From the NCBI GenBank assembly GCA_965216365.1, contig CBDCFT010000049.1, positions 124,001-188,000 on the forward strand: 64,000 bases of DNA, written 5' to 3'. The notes under the pieces were generated by a model. It did not search any database and was not told the DNA's origin. It saw only the letters and a program-made list of their open reading frames with translations. The number at the start of each line of letters is the position of its first letter. Position 1 is the first letter of the stretch. The stretch is from CBDCFT01 sp965216365 (GTDB taxonomy: Bacteria; Pseudomonadota; Gammaproteobacteria; Arenicellales; CBDCFT01). Shown here piece by piece: positions 54,277 through 62,366 of this stretch. Position numbers and translations under genes: made by a program.

Positions 54277-54954
54277 TTAAGCGCTTTTAGCAGCCTCTAA
54301 AATTGCTGAAAGTTGTGGCCGCAAGTCCACGCTTGCACCCGGGTATTTTCCATCAATCGCCGCAGTACCAACGGTAAACGCGTTTGCACCAGCTTGTGCA
54401 ACAACTTGAATTCTTTCCGGCCCATCAATCGAACCAGCCACAACAACTGGCTTGCTCACACTCCGACAGACCGAGTTCATTAGTGCGGGAACATCACCCA
54501 CAAACCGATAAGCTAATAAATCAAGCCCGTGCACTTCGTCATAGTCACATAATTTAATCGCGCTTTCAGTAATGTCGGAAATCCCTCCTTCCAACACGCT
54601 GGGGTGTCCCACGACTTTACCGGGAAATGGGTAGTAACGAATGTCGGAGCCTCGGATAACTGGAACGACATCGCTTACGTGCGTACCACCGAGGAGATAC
54701 TCTATACCAATTTCCAGTGCAAATTCGGCGGATTGAATTTCGCTTTCGCTGTCTAGTGACACGACTTCAAGATAGCTTGTTACACCGCTCGTCTTGATTG
54801 CTCGCCCCGTCGAGATTAAATCTCCAAACGGCAAGCCCACGTTTTTAAAGCCGATGTGTTTTACTCCTGCTTTTAATGCAATGTCGAGATATTCATGCGC
54901 TTTATCGACTGTTTTGTCGTTGCGGGTCAGCATGAATATGAAGTCGAGGGACAT
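54277..54954 (-). CDS. TIM-barrel protein with phosphate-binding signature, unknown function
   Basis: This 225-residue protein looks like a small beta/alpha barrel of the HisA/PRAI class. The C-terminal pair KPVVVAGSIDGPERIQVVAQ and ANAFTVGTAAIDGKYPG forms the classic phosphate-binding site on strands 7 and 8. The N-terminus is DFIFMLTRNDKTVDKAHEYL. I cannot name a family with confidence. It is downstream of the microcompartment operon, separated by a REP pair, so its membership is uncertain; a phosphorylated substrate would suit a kinase/phospholyase pathway. Confidence 0.65.
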   Translation of the reverse strand: MSLDFIFMLTRNDKTVDKAHEYLDIALKAGVKHIGFKNVGLPFGDLISTGRAIKTSGVTSYLEVVSLDSESEIQSAEFALEIGIEYLLGGTHVSDVVPVIRGSDIRYYPFPGKVVGHPSVLEGGISDITESAIKLCDYDEVHGLDLLAYRFVGDVPALMNSVCRSVSKPVVVAGSIDGPERIQVVAQAGANAFTVGTAAIDGKYPGASVDLRPQLSAILEAAKSA

Positions 54955-55028
54955 AGATTATAACTTTCAATAATTTACTTCACGGTATTGTATCGGAATA
55001 TTACAAACAAACTTAATTCCGTAGAAAT

Positions 55029-55105
55029 TGTAGGAGCGAGCGGCCTTGCTCGCGATACATTACCAACGGAAAGAACTTATTCGCGACCAAGGCCGCTCGC
55101 TCCAA
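55029..55105. repeat. REP pair (BIME-like)
   Basis: TGTAGGAGCGAGCGGCCTTG (from 55029) and the inverse GGCCGCTCGCTCC (to 55105) form two opposed units. The 30-base inner spacer (TACATTACCAACGG...) is the reverse complement of part of the element at 1420-1539. It separates the TIM-barrel and isochorismatase genes. Confidence 0.75.
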
Positions 55106-55120
55106 TTGAAAGAGGTTTTA

Positions 55121-55792
55121 TTAGATTAGGAAAGTTGCAATATCTTCCAGTTGCACGACGTGGCAGTAAATCATGTTGATGATTTCCAGTTCGTGGTTAT
55201 GCAATTCCATGGTGGAGGCGGCGCAACAATCTTCTACTACCAGAACATTGAAACTTTCGTCCGCAAGACTGCGTACGCTGGAGCTGATGCATTGATCGGT
55301 AAAAATACCAGCAACAATAACATTGCTGATACCCATGTTGCGCAATATTAACCGCAGGTTGGTGCCGGTCAATGCGCTATCGGTAGTCTTAAGCACCGTA
55401 ATTTCATCGCCTTGAGGCTGCAATTCCGGAACCAGCTGGCTGTCTTCCCGGTCCTTTGGCAACAATAAATAATTAAACCCTGGTTTCTTCTGACTCAGAG
55501 ACCGATCGCGACCATCTTCTGTAAGACAGGCGATGCGTGCAAACATGACTTCTATGTCTTGTGATCGACAATATTCGATTAACTTCGCGGTATTGGGAAT
55601 AACCGTGTTCGACATACGCTCGAAAAACGGCGCCCAGCGTTCCCCCTCGCTTGCTTCCTCCGGTGTTTCCAAGTAGGTGTTTTGAATATCAATCACCAGA
55701 AGCGCAGTATCCGACGGACTTAAAACCGGGTCGTCCGGCGGTTCCGCGTTCGCGTAATAGAACGAACGATGCGCATTTTTCCAATCGCTCAT
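55121..55792 (-). CDS. Isochorismatase-family cysteine hydrolase
   Basis: This 223-residue hydrolase has the Asp-Lys-Cys triad visible as LLVIDIQNTYLE (Asp), EITVLKTTDSALTGTNL (Lys) and GIFTDQCISSSVRSLADE (Cys). Family members include nicotinamidase, biuret and ureidoacrylate hydrolases and isochorismatase. It is the last gene of the shell-protein cluster, 36 bases behind a BMC-T gene in the same direction. It may release ammonia or a carboxylic acid from an amide precursor of the compartment substrate. That link is inferred. No encapsulation-type helix is seen at either end. Confidence 0.83.
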   Translation of the reverse strand: MSDWKNAHRSFYYANAEPPDDPVLSPSDTALLVIDIQNTYLETPEEASEGERWAPFFERMSNTVIPNTAKLIEYCRSQDIEVMFARIACLTEDGRDRSLSQKKPGFNYLLLPKDREDSQLVPELQPQGDEITVLKTTDSALTGTNLRLILRNMGISNVIVAGIFTDQCISSSVRSLADESFNVLVVEDCCAASTMELHNHELEIINMIYCHVVQLEDIATFLI

Positions 55793-55828
55793 TTGAGTTT
55801 TCTCATCGGCTCTTGGTTGTTCTTTCGG

Positions 55829-56458
55829 TTATTGCTTTCGACCTATAACTTGATTCAGTGTTTTCGTAATTGCATCCTGCGCTTTGACCAGATCATCCGT
55901 ATCACCTGACATAAAGATTCGCCCAGACACACCCATCATCTGCACATCGTTCAATACCGCATTAGGCGCAGCACGCTCGGCCTCATTCGCGGCGACACAA
56001 GCAAACAATGCAGGCGTCATCTCATATAACAACAATGACGCACCAGGCACTAGAATAGAAGCATCCCGTGAACGATTCAAGATAATTGCATGTTGATCCG
56101 AAATGTCTTCGATAATGTCTTCGAACAACGTGTCCGGTGCCAGTTGATCTTCAGGTTTAGCCCCTATTCCATGCAGAATTGCGGCGCCAGCGGCGTCCAA
56201 TTCCTCGCGATCGGAAGAGTGTAACTCCAGCAAACCGAATTGTCGCTCAGTAAACAGAATGCCCGGCTCCATATCCGGTGCGGCCTTGAGCGCAAGATCG
56301 GAAACACGATGAATCGATAACGCAGGAGAAACTTCGATAATAAGGCTATGTTGCCCTTCAAAGGATGGATAACCACGAGCGCGTAACGGCGTACTGAGAT
56401 AAGCCGCGAATTGGGGCTGCAAATCATACACCGGCAAGTACACACGCAACTCAGGCAT
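55829..56458 (-). CDS. Microcompartment shell trimer protein (BMC-T), paralogue 2
   Basis: This 209-residue protein has two BMC domains in tandem (about 1-105 and 115-205), so it should form pseudo-hexameric trimers. Segments matching the paralogue at 57509-58120 include LIIEVSPALSIHRVSDLALK and FTERQFGLLELHSSDREELD. Domain 2 has YEMTPALFACVAANEAERAA and VQMMGVSGRIFMSGD. I used ATG 56458 (GAGG upstream). BMC-T trimers often carry a larger, gated pore than BMC-H. It is more divergent than paralogue 1, suggesting a separate pore role. Confidence 0.82.
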   Translation of the reverse strand: MPELRVYLPVYDLQPQFAAYLSTPLRARGYPSFEGQHSLIIEVSPALSIHRVSDLALKAAPDMEPGILFTERQFGLLELHSSDREELDAAGAAILHGIGAKPEDQLAPDTLFEDIIEDISDQHAIILNRSRDASILVPGASLLLYEMTPALFACVAANEAERAAPNAVLNDVQMMGVSGRIFMSGDTDDLVKAQDAITKTLNQVIGRKQ

Positions 56459-56491
56459 CACCAATCCTCAAACTATCGAAATAATTTGCGA

Positions 56492-56776
56492 TTACTTCGC
56501 GCCGACAGATTCGAAGTGTTTACTTAAGTCGTGATGCGGACGTGGAATAACATGCACAGCAACGACTTCACCTACCTGATTGGCCGCTTCAGAACCTGCT
56601 TCTGTGGCTGCTTTCACCGCTCCGACATCGCCTTTGATGACCACGGATACGAGGCCGCCACCGACTTCGTTGCGCGATATGATTTCGACATTTGCGGCTT
56701 TAACCATGGCATCTGCACACGCTAGCGCCGGGACATAGCCTCGGGTTTCTATCATTCCTATAGCTTGATTGGACAT
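56492..56776 (-). CDS. Microcompartment shell hexamer protein (BMC-H)
   Basis: This 94-residue single-domain BMC protein is the building block of the shell facets. The canonical fold is clear: AIGMIETRGYVPALACADAM, KAANVEIISRNEVGGGLVSV (pore-lining GGG) and VIKGDVGAVKAATEAGSEAA. The tail HVIPRPHHDLSKHFESVGAK is also typical. AGGAGA precedes the ATG by seven bases. It is the only BMC-H gene in the window. Confidence 0.95.
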   Translation of the reverse strand: MSNQAIGMIETRGYVPALACADAMVKAANVEIISRNEVGGGLVSVVIKGDVGAVKAATEAGSEAANQVGEVVAVHVIPRPHHDLSKHFESVGAK

Positions 56777-56831
56777 GATGTTATCTCCTGTTTGTGGCCT
56801 TGTGGCCGGGTTAGTAAAAATTCAACTTCGA

Positions 56832-57074
56832 TCAACTTTGCTCGTCTATCGAACCGATGATCAAAGCGTCTATCGGTGCTTTAATTTTCGTGAAATAGGC
56901 TGCGGCGACCGAGCCTTGAGTTAACAAAACCGCTTCGCCATCGGCGCAACCCAATGGGTCTAATGCAATCAAACTGCCGCCATTATCCAAAGTTACTTCC
57001 AGCAGCGCGCCGTTCGGCAATGTTTCTATGTGCTTACTCGACCAGATATGGCCTGTTACGCGTCCACGAATCAT
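56832..57074 (-). CDS. Microcompartment vertex pentamer protein (BMC-P, EutN/CcmL family)
   Basis: This 80-residue EutN/CcmL-type beta-barrel protein caps the vertices of the icosahedral shell. It begins MIRGRVTGHIWSSKHIETLP and contains SLIALDPLGCADGEAVLLTQ and VDALIIGSID-like IDALIIGSIDE, all typical. Its start overlaps the preceding gene by four bases. One such protein per locus is normal. Confidence 0.93.
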   Translation of the reverse strand: MIRGRVTGHIWSSKHIETLPNGALLEVTLDNGGSLIALDPLGCADGEAVLLTQGSVAAAYFTKIKAPIDALIIGSIDEQS

Positions 57075-57505
57075 AATTTCACCCTTTCAATTTTCATTCC
57101 GCCTTGACGAACCGCATCCTGCGCCAATGGCGTCAAGCGCGCGGTTTTACCGAGTTTAATTACACTCACATCGTCCGGAAGATTGTTAATCTGTTTTTCA
57201 GTTATCAAACCCTGTTCAAAATTAACGGCACTGGCTGATGCAAACGACGATTGGGACTGCCCAGCATTATTCGTCCCTTGGGTTAATCGAAATTGATACC
57301 GACCGGATTCAATATCCTCTCTAGCCTGCTTATTGTTTCCCAAATCAAGAATTCGTCGCACGAAACGCGATAAGTCGTTGTCCGAGCTAATAGTGACAAA
57401 TTCTTCACGAGTATTTTCATTCGTGTTACTTTTTTCTTTGATGCCGTGAGCCGCAAGCTCTTCGACCAGAATCGAACGAATAGTTTGTCTTAGTTCCGCC
57501 GACAT
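57071..57505 (-). CDS. Microcompartment-associated protein with encapsulation-peptide-like N-terminus
   Basis: This 144-residue protein fits no enzyme family I know. Residues 2-20 form an amphipathic helix (ELRQTIRSILVEELAAHG) like the encapsulation peptides that dock cargo to shells. A disordered, Asn/Ser/Gln-rich middle follows (TQGTNNAGQSQSSFASASA). The C-terminal part (ISEKQ-like ITEKQINNLPDDVSVIKLGK, then ARLTPLAQDAVRQGGMKIER) carries the TP-L-A-D-R-G pattern seen at the end of several compartment proteins. It overlaps the BMC-P start by four bases. It may be an adaptor between cargo and shell. Confidence 0.75.
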   Translation of the reverse strand: MSAELRQTIRSILVEELAAHGIKEKSNTNENTREEFVTISSDNDLSRFVRRILDLGNNKQAREDIESGRYQFRLTQGTNNAGQSQSSFASASAVNFEQGLITEKQINNLPDDVSVIKLGKTARLTPLAQDAVRQGGMKIERVKL

Positions 57506-57508
57506 CGC

Positions 57509-58120
57509 CTAATGTACCCTACCGTCACGCAAAACAGCTTCAGCGACGTTTCGTGCATTACGGATTTCCGCCTCATCCCCTGCAAGGTATAACCGCCCGT
57601 TCGCGCCAATCATGCGATAGTCGATCACTTTTACATTCGCTTCTTTTTCCGCTTCGTTACACGCGAGAATGGCATAGGACGCTGGCTGGCATTCCAACAA
57701 GTACAACGACTCACCACTTAACACCATAGAACCGAGTTTATTTCGATTAATCAAAAAAGCTTGTTGATGATCGACCCGAGTTACCACTTTCGATCCGAGT
57801 ATGGTCGGCATCGTCGCATCTTCAACACTCGCACCGAGCGCATCTAACACCGCCTGCGCACCGGCCTTAACTTCCGCAGTCGATTTTGAATGCATCTCCA
57901 GATAACCGTATTGCCGCTCGACCACCAACAAACCGACTTTGACGTTTGCACCCTTGAGAGCGACATCAGTCAACGCCTCTATATCAAGCCCCGGCGCGAC
58001 TTCGATAATCTGCGCCGCCATGTTACGACGCGGCAACGAGCCACGCATCCAGGTGGCGATATACGCTAACGTCTGCGGTTGCAGCTGGTCAATAAAAATA
58101 AAAGAACGAAGATCGGCCAT
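57509..58120 (-). CDS. Microcompartment shell trimer protein (BMC-T), paralogue 1
   Basis: This 203-residue tandem-BMC protein has domain 1 with IIEVAPGLDIEALTDVALKG and VERQYGYLEMHSKSTAEVKA, and domain 2 with YLLECQPASYAILACNEAEK and VIDYRMIGANGRLYLAGDEA. It lies directly after the aldehyde dehydrogenase gene (six bases) and before the 144-residue protein gene (three bases), an order that suggests tightly coupled expression. It probably forms one of two trimer types in this shell. Confidence 0.88.
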   Translation of the reverse strand: MADLRSFIFIDQLQPQTLAYIATWMRGSLPRRNMAAQIIEVAPGLDIEALTDVALKGANVKVGLLVVERQYGYLEMHSKSTAEVKAGAQAVLDALGASVEDATMPTILGSKVVTRVDHQQAFLINRNKLGSMVLSGESLYLLECQPASYAILACNEAEKEANVKVIDYRMIGANGRLYLAGDEAEIRNARNVAEAVLRDGRVH

Positions 58121-58126
58121 GTTGTC

Positions 58127-59704
58127 TTAGTGTTTTAAGACTGCCTGCAGTTCTTCTGTAATCATGCGACGTAATTCATCACGCGTCACTGCAGACGCGC
58201 CGTTTGCATCGGCAGATGTTGAATAACTCCGATTAACGTAACCGTTTGAACCTGGTACACCATCGGATGGTGCTTCGGGTAGCGGGCCTGCGAAACCTGC
58301 ATCGAGTCCGTGATAGTTGCCAAACGTTTCGGACGCATCAGAGTTGTACGCCATCTTGGTCCAATGCATGAGATGTTGCGGACCAATATTTTCACCTATG
58401 GAACTACGACCAAAGAATCCGGTACCAACCGTGAATGTCGGTGGCAACCCGGTCTGAAAACCCGCGGCACCCTGAGTACACGGTGCGTTAACCACAACAC
58501 GATAGGCCTCTACCGCCGATGCATAGTCTATCGCTACTTTTTCATCCATCGCATGCACGGCCGCCGAGTGACCCGCGCCAGCTATACGCAATACCGCGCG
58601 AGCCTGCGCGATGGCCTGACCTCGGCTTTTGACAACGTGATACGCCAACACCGGGCACAGTTTTTCTTTTGACAACGGCTCTTCAACACCGATTTGCGTA
58701 ATGGGCGCCAGCAACACTAGCGTTCCATCGGGCACGCGAATGCCGCATTCCTGAGCAATCCAATGCGCATCGCGCCCAACGCATTCGACGTTAAATCCAC
58801 GATCATGAAATAAATAGCGACGCAAACGTTCTACATCGTCTTCAGTACAAACATAGGCTTTCGCTTGTTTGAACGACTGACGCAAACGTGAATCGACATC
58901 GGTTAAGGTAATAATCACACTCTCGTTTGTGCATAAGGCTGAGTTATCGAACGACTTCGAATCGACAATTCGTTTTGCGGCCTTGTCGATATCTGCAGTT
59001 GAATCCACAAACACAGGCGCATTACCCGGCCCCACACCAATAGCCGGGTTGGATGAAGAATATGCCGAACGCACCATGGCACTGCCACCTGTCGCGAGAG
59101 TCACGGATGTTTTTGGTGAACCCATGAGTTCTTCGACTAACGGAATACTCGGATCTTCGATAATCTGAATCACGCCGTCCGGCGCACCTGCAGCAATGGC
59201 GGACTCCGCCAGTCTATGAGCTGCGTCAACACTGCATTCAAGTGCAGCCGGGTGCGGACTGATGACAATCGCATTACGCGTCATCAATGAGATCAGAATT
59301 TTATAATTGATGGTTGCAATCGGATTAGTCGACGGCGTCAACGCCATGATCACGCCTGCCGGTCGTGGAATCTCGACGATCTTGCTAGTCTCGTCAATAC
59401 GTGAATTCACGTAGTCATGGTCACGATAAAAATCAACTAACGGATGTGCAGTCAATTCGTTTTTGATTTTTTTATGCGCAGCGACGCCAAACCCCGTTTC
59501 CTCAACAGCCCAGTCGGCGTATCTGCCAGCGTGTTCGTGTGCGGTAGCAGCTACCGCATCGACTATAGCCATAGTCGCATTACGATCATAGCGTCGAAAT
59601 ACTTCCGCGGCCCATCGCGCTCTTTCCAACACCATGTCGGCCCGCCCACTGAGTGCGGCGCGACTAGCGGAAATATCAACCAATGTTCGCACTTGCGGTT
59701 CCAT
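58127..59704 (-). CDS. CoA-acylating aldehyde dehydrogenase with C-terminal encapsulation peptide
   Basis: This 525-residue enzyme belongs to the EutE/PduP/AdhE-type aldehyde dehydrogenases that turn aldehydes into acyl-CoA with NAD. Motifs include MALTPSTNPIATINYKILIS, VTLATGGSAMVRSAYSSSNP, GVGPGNAPVFVD and the nucleophile Cys258 in SFDNSALCTNESVI. After a Gly/Ser/Asn-rich linker, the last 20 residues (506-525, VTRDELRRMITEELQAVLKH) form an amphipathic helix of the encapsulation type, placing it inside the shell. Its start overlaps the aminotransferase stop (TAATG). It is the signature enzyme of the compartment, here expected to make propionyl- or acetyl-CoA. Confidence 0.92.
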   Translation of the reverse strand: MEPQVRTLVDISASRAALSGRADMVLERARWAAEVFRRYDRNATMAIVDAVAATAHEHAGRYADWAVEETGFGVAAHKKIKNELTAHPLVDFYRDHDYVNSRIDETSKIVEIPRPAGVIMALTPSTNPIATINYKILISLMTRNAIVISPHPAALECSVDAAHRLAESAIAAGAPDGVIQIIEDPSIPLVEELMGSPKTSVTLATGGSAMVRSAYSSSNPAIGVGPGNAPVFVDSTADIDKAAKRIVDSKSFDNSALCTNESVIITLTDVDSRLRQSFKQAKAYVCTEDDVERLRRYLFHDRGFNVECVGRDAHWIAQECGIRVPDGTLVLLAPITQIGVEEPLSKEKLCPVLAYHVVKSRGQAIAQARAVLRIAGAGHSAAVHAMDEKVAIDYASAVEAYRVVVNAPCTQGAAGFQTGLPPTFTVGTGFFGRSSIGENIGPQHLMHWTKMAYNSDASETFGNYHGLDAGFAGPLPEAPSDGVPGSNGYVNRSYSTSADANGASAVTRDELRRMITEELQAVLKH

Positions 59705-60981
59705 TACGCGCTCCTCCGATAAACCTGCGCACCCATTACCTCATCCCGCGCTAAACCAATCCCGATTTCTACTCGACGCAAGACTTCTTCACAGTCTGCC
59801 TGAGTCATTAACAGTCCAGGCTTGAATTGCAACACACGTGGATCGAGGGTTGAAAATATTGCCCAGACCCCGTTGTTGTAAAGATTTTTCATAACCGGTT
59901 TAGCGCCCTGTTCATGATTGAACTCGAGACCCATTACGACACCGTGTTGACGAATTCCAACAAAGAAATCCGGGTACTCGGCCATGATATTTTCCAATCC
60001 TGCGCGCAGGAAATCAGATATGTAACGCACCATGGTTCGCACTTCTGGACGTTGTACGATCTCAAGGGTTTTCATTGCAACTATGCAACCCAGTTCCGCG
60101 CCGCCACCGGTTGAGATGTGACCAAAGCCATCTTCTTTCAACCAACCACCACAACGCTCAGCAATCAACACGCATGCGATGGGATACATCCCGCCACCAA
60201 TACCTTTACCTGTGACCATGATGTCGGGTTCGATCCCGTACTTGGAACATGCCCACATTTCACCGCAACGCATCAAGCCAGTTTGCACTTCATCGGCAAT
60301 GTACAACGCATCGTATCGTTCACACAGGCTTTTTACCGTTGGCAAATAACCTTCGTGAGGCATTGGAAAACCATAGGTCGCGGGAATAGTTTCCATAATC
60401 ACCGCTGCAACGTCCCTGCCACGCAATGCATCTTCCATGGCAGTCAGATCATTGAACGGAACCTGCACAAATTCGCCGGTGGTGTCTTCGGAAAGAAATA
60501 ATTTTGAGAAGCGATCGTCACCTGTTTTTAAAGCGAGGCCGGTATGCCCGTGATACGCCTTAACAATAGAAACAATTTTCCGCTTACCGGTTGCATGACG
60601 CGCGGTTTTTATTGCAATGTCTATTGCTTCGCCACCGCCTGACCCGTAAGCCGTGTAAGTCATATCCGGTGAAGGTGCACATGCTGCCAAGGCCTCGGCT
60701 AAAGCTGTACGTGCGAGTGCCGGGAAATGATGATTACCCATGTCAAAGCGTTCGCTTCCTGCCTTCAACGCTTCAACCAGTTCGGGGTTTCGATGACCCA
60801 AATTATAGGTTCCACCATTTAGATGCAGGTCAATCAAACGTTGACCATCCATGTCGTACAGGTAATACCCTTCGCGCCGGTCGATCACAAGATCGACACC
60901 CATGTCTTGCCAATCCTGGGTTTTACCAGGATTCCAAAACGCTCTGGACCGATCTAAAAATTCGAGTTTAGCTTCGCTCAT
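59704..60981 (-). CDS. Class III aminotransferase / amino-alcohol-phosphate phospholyase
   Basis: This 425-residue PLP enzyme belongs to aminotransferase class III. The cofactor lysine is in IMVTGKGIGGGMYPIACVLI, with IADEVQTGLMRCGEMW and YGSGGGEAIDIAIKTARHAT as flanking motifs. In the RMM compartment, the homologue acts with an APH-type kinase: it eliminates phosphate and ammonia from phosphorylated 1-amino-2-propanol to give propionaldehyde. Ethanolamine-phosphate phospholyases belong to the same family. It is the first gene of the shell operon, translationally coupled to the aldehyde dehydrogenase. The reaction is inferred by homology and context. Confidence 0.85.
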   Translation of the reverse strand: MSEAKLEFLDRSRAFWNPGKTQDWQDMGVDLVIDRREGYYLYDMDGQRLIDLHLNGGTYNLGHRNPELVEALKAGSERFDMGNHHFPALARTALAEALAACAPSPDMTYTAYGSGGGEAIDIAIKTARHATGKRKIVSIVKAYHGHTGLALKTGDDRFSKLFLSEDTTGEFVQVPFNDLTAMEDALRGRDVAAVIMETIPATYGFPMPHEGYLPTVKSLCERYDALYIADEVQTGLMRCGEMWACSKYGIEPDIMVTGKGIGGGMYPIACVLIAERCGGWLKEDGFGHISTGGGAELGCIVAMKTLEIVQRPEVRTMVRYISDFLRAGLENIMAEYPDFFVGIRQHGVVMGLEFNHEQGAKPVMKNLYNNGVWAIFSTLDPRVLQFKPGLLMTQADCEEVLRRVEIGIGLARDEVMGAQVYRRSA

Positions 60982-61336
60982 TGCCTTGCCTCACGGTTAT
61001 ATGTACAGCGTGGCATAGGCTATTGAAGTTGACTTGACAAAAAACGGGGGAAATTGACATGACCGCTGATCGCGGCGATACAGAAATGAAAACAGCGCCT
61101 CGACTTCGTTTTTAATGATTGTGTTAGCAATTAGCTGTCAGCGTTCAGAGTGCTTTGGATGGTTTGTAACGCCTAGCGTTAGTGGTCGAAAACGTAACAG
61201 AGATTGTCTCACTACGATCGCAATTACAACACATCCTGTAGGAACGAGCTTGCTCGCGAACAAGTGGTTTTGTTTAAATAATTTTCGCGTACAAGCTCGC
61301 TCCTACAACGCAAACCACCTCTGACTCAGTTGATTC
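60982..61336. other. Gap between kinase and phospholyase genes
   Basis: This 355-base region contains a REP pair (61237-61307). A possible minus-strand promoter has TTGTCA (about 61038) and TATGCC 17 bases on, upstream of the phospholyase gene; it is weak. No gene is seen. Confidence 0.4.
61237..61307. repeat. REP pair (BIME-like)
   Basis: TGTAGGAACGAGCTTGCTCG (from 61237) faces AAGCTCGCTCCTACA (to 61307) across an AT-rich spacer. This is the cleanest example of the family in the window. Confidence 0.8.
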
Positions 61337-62341
61337 TCACCCCTGTTTATCCAAAAACTTTTCAGCCAACTCCGCTGTAATCTGCGCAAAAGTCGGGGCC
61401 AATTCTTGCGCCGTATCAACCTCGATATGTGAACCTATCCAGGCGAGTAATGCGAGGCGGCGAAGCATAATAAAAGTATCGATTTCGGCTTCGTCTTCGG
61501 CACTGAGTTCGCGCACCTTGCGATAACCCTTCACCCACGCTTGTTTGAGTGCCGGCACCTGTGGGTGATCTTCCATAAAACTGATACCTGCGGCGAAGTC
61601 ATACATGAACCATCCCAGGCCACAATCGTCAAAATCGATTAAGCGTGTTGCACCATCACTAATCAACAAATTAGCCAGTCGCATGTCCGCGTGAATAAGA
61701 CCAAAACGATCTGGCCCCTTGCCGTAGTCGTTCAAGCGTTGTTCGACTAGGGATTGAAGACGTTCCAATATTGTTTTTATTTCATTTGTGACATTGGGGG
61801 CGTCCCGCCAATCCCCCCAAGTCGCCTTCGATCCAAAGACGGTATCCAAATCCCAGACCAGACGTTCAAATTTTTCCGGTCGTTGCCAGTTTATCGAGTG
61901 ATTATGTGTACGCGCGGCTATCTCACCGAGTTCTTCGAACGGCGCAACCAGATCGGCATTTTCATCCGGTTCATGCCCTTCGACAAATTCAAACATCACC
62001 ATGTGACGCTCGCCCGGCAAGCCTTCGATAGACGATGTTTGTACATTGCTACCGTCACGCCCGGCGACAATGTCCGGCGTCATCACCCCGCCCTCTTCGT
62101 TTAAAGCCGTTGACCACGCGTGCTCGCAAGTCACAGCGTTACGCGTGTGATAGTTCTCACGATGAATGCGCAAAATAGATTTGAACCCGCTCGGTGCTTC
62201 CACCAAAAATGTCGCGTTTTCGGAAACATTAATTAAATGCGCGCTGGCATCTTCCGGTACGTCCCAAAATTTTAGCGATTGATTCGCAAGCGCGCCTAAA
62301 CGTTCAAGCAATACATCATGCGCTACGGCACTTTCAGCCAT
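61337..62341 (-). CDS. APH-family amino-alcohol kinase of the microcompartment locus
   Basis: This 334-residue kinase has the aminoglycoside-phosphotransferase fold. Its catalytic loop reads GLIHADMRLANLLI and the metal-binding segment RLIDFDDCGLGWFMYDFA. I chose ATG 62341 because GAGGAGGA lies close upstream; the longer frame overlaps the SDR gene. Its counterpart in mycobacterial RMM loci phosphorylates (S)-1-amino-2-propanol, feeding the phospholyase. No encapsulation-type tail is seen, so phosphorylation may occur in the cytosol before entry. Confidence 0.85.
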   Translation of the reverse strand: MAESAVAHDVLLERLGALANQSLKFWDVPEDASAHLINVSENATFLVEAPSGFKSILRIHRENYHTRNAVTCEHAWSTALNEEGGVMTPDIVAGRDGSNVQTSSIEGLPGERHMVMFEFVEGHEPDENADLVAPFEELGEIAARTHNHSINWQRPEKFERLVWDLDTVFGSKATWGDWRDAPNVTNEIKTILERLQSLVEQRLNDYGKGPDRFGLIHADMRLANLLISDGATRLIDFDDCGLGWFMYDFAAGISFMEDHPQVPALKQAWVKGYRKVRELSAEDEAEIDTFIMLRRLALLAWIGSHIEVDTAQELAPTFAQITAELAEKFLDKQG

Positions 62342-62366
62342 ATTATCCTCCTCGCCTAATTTTTTT

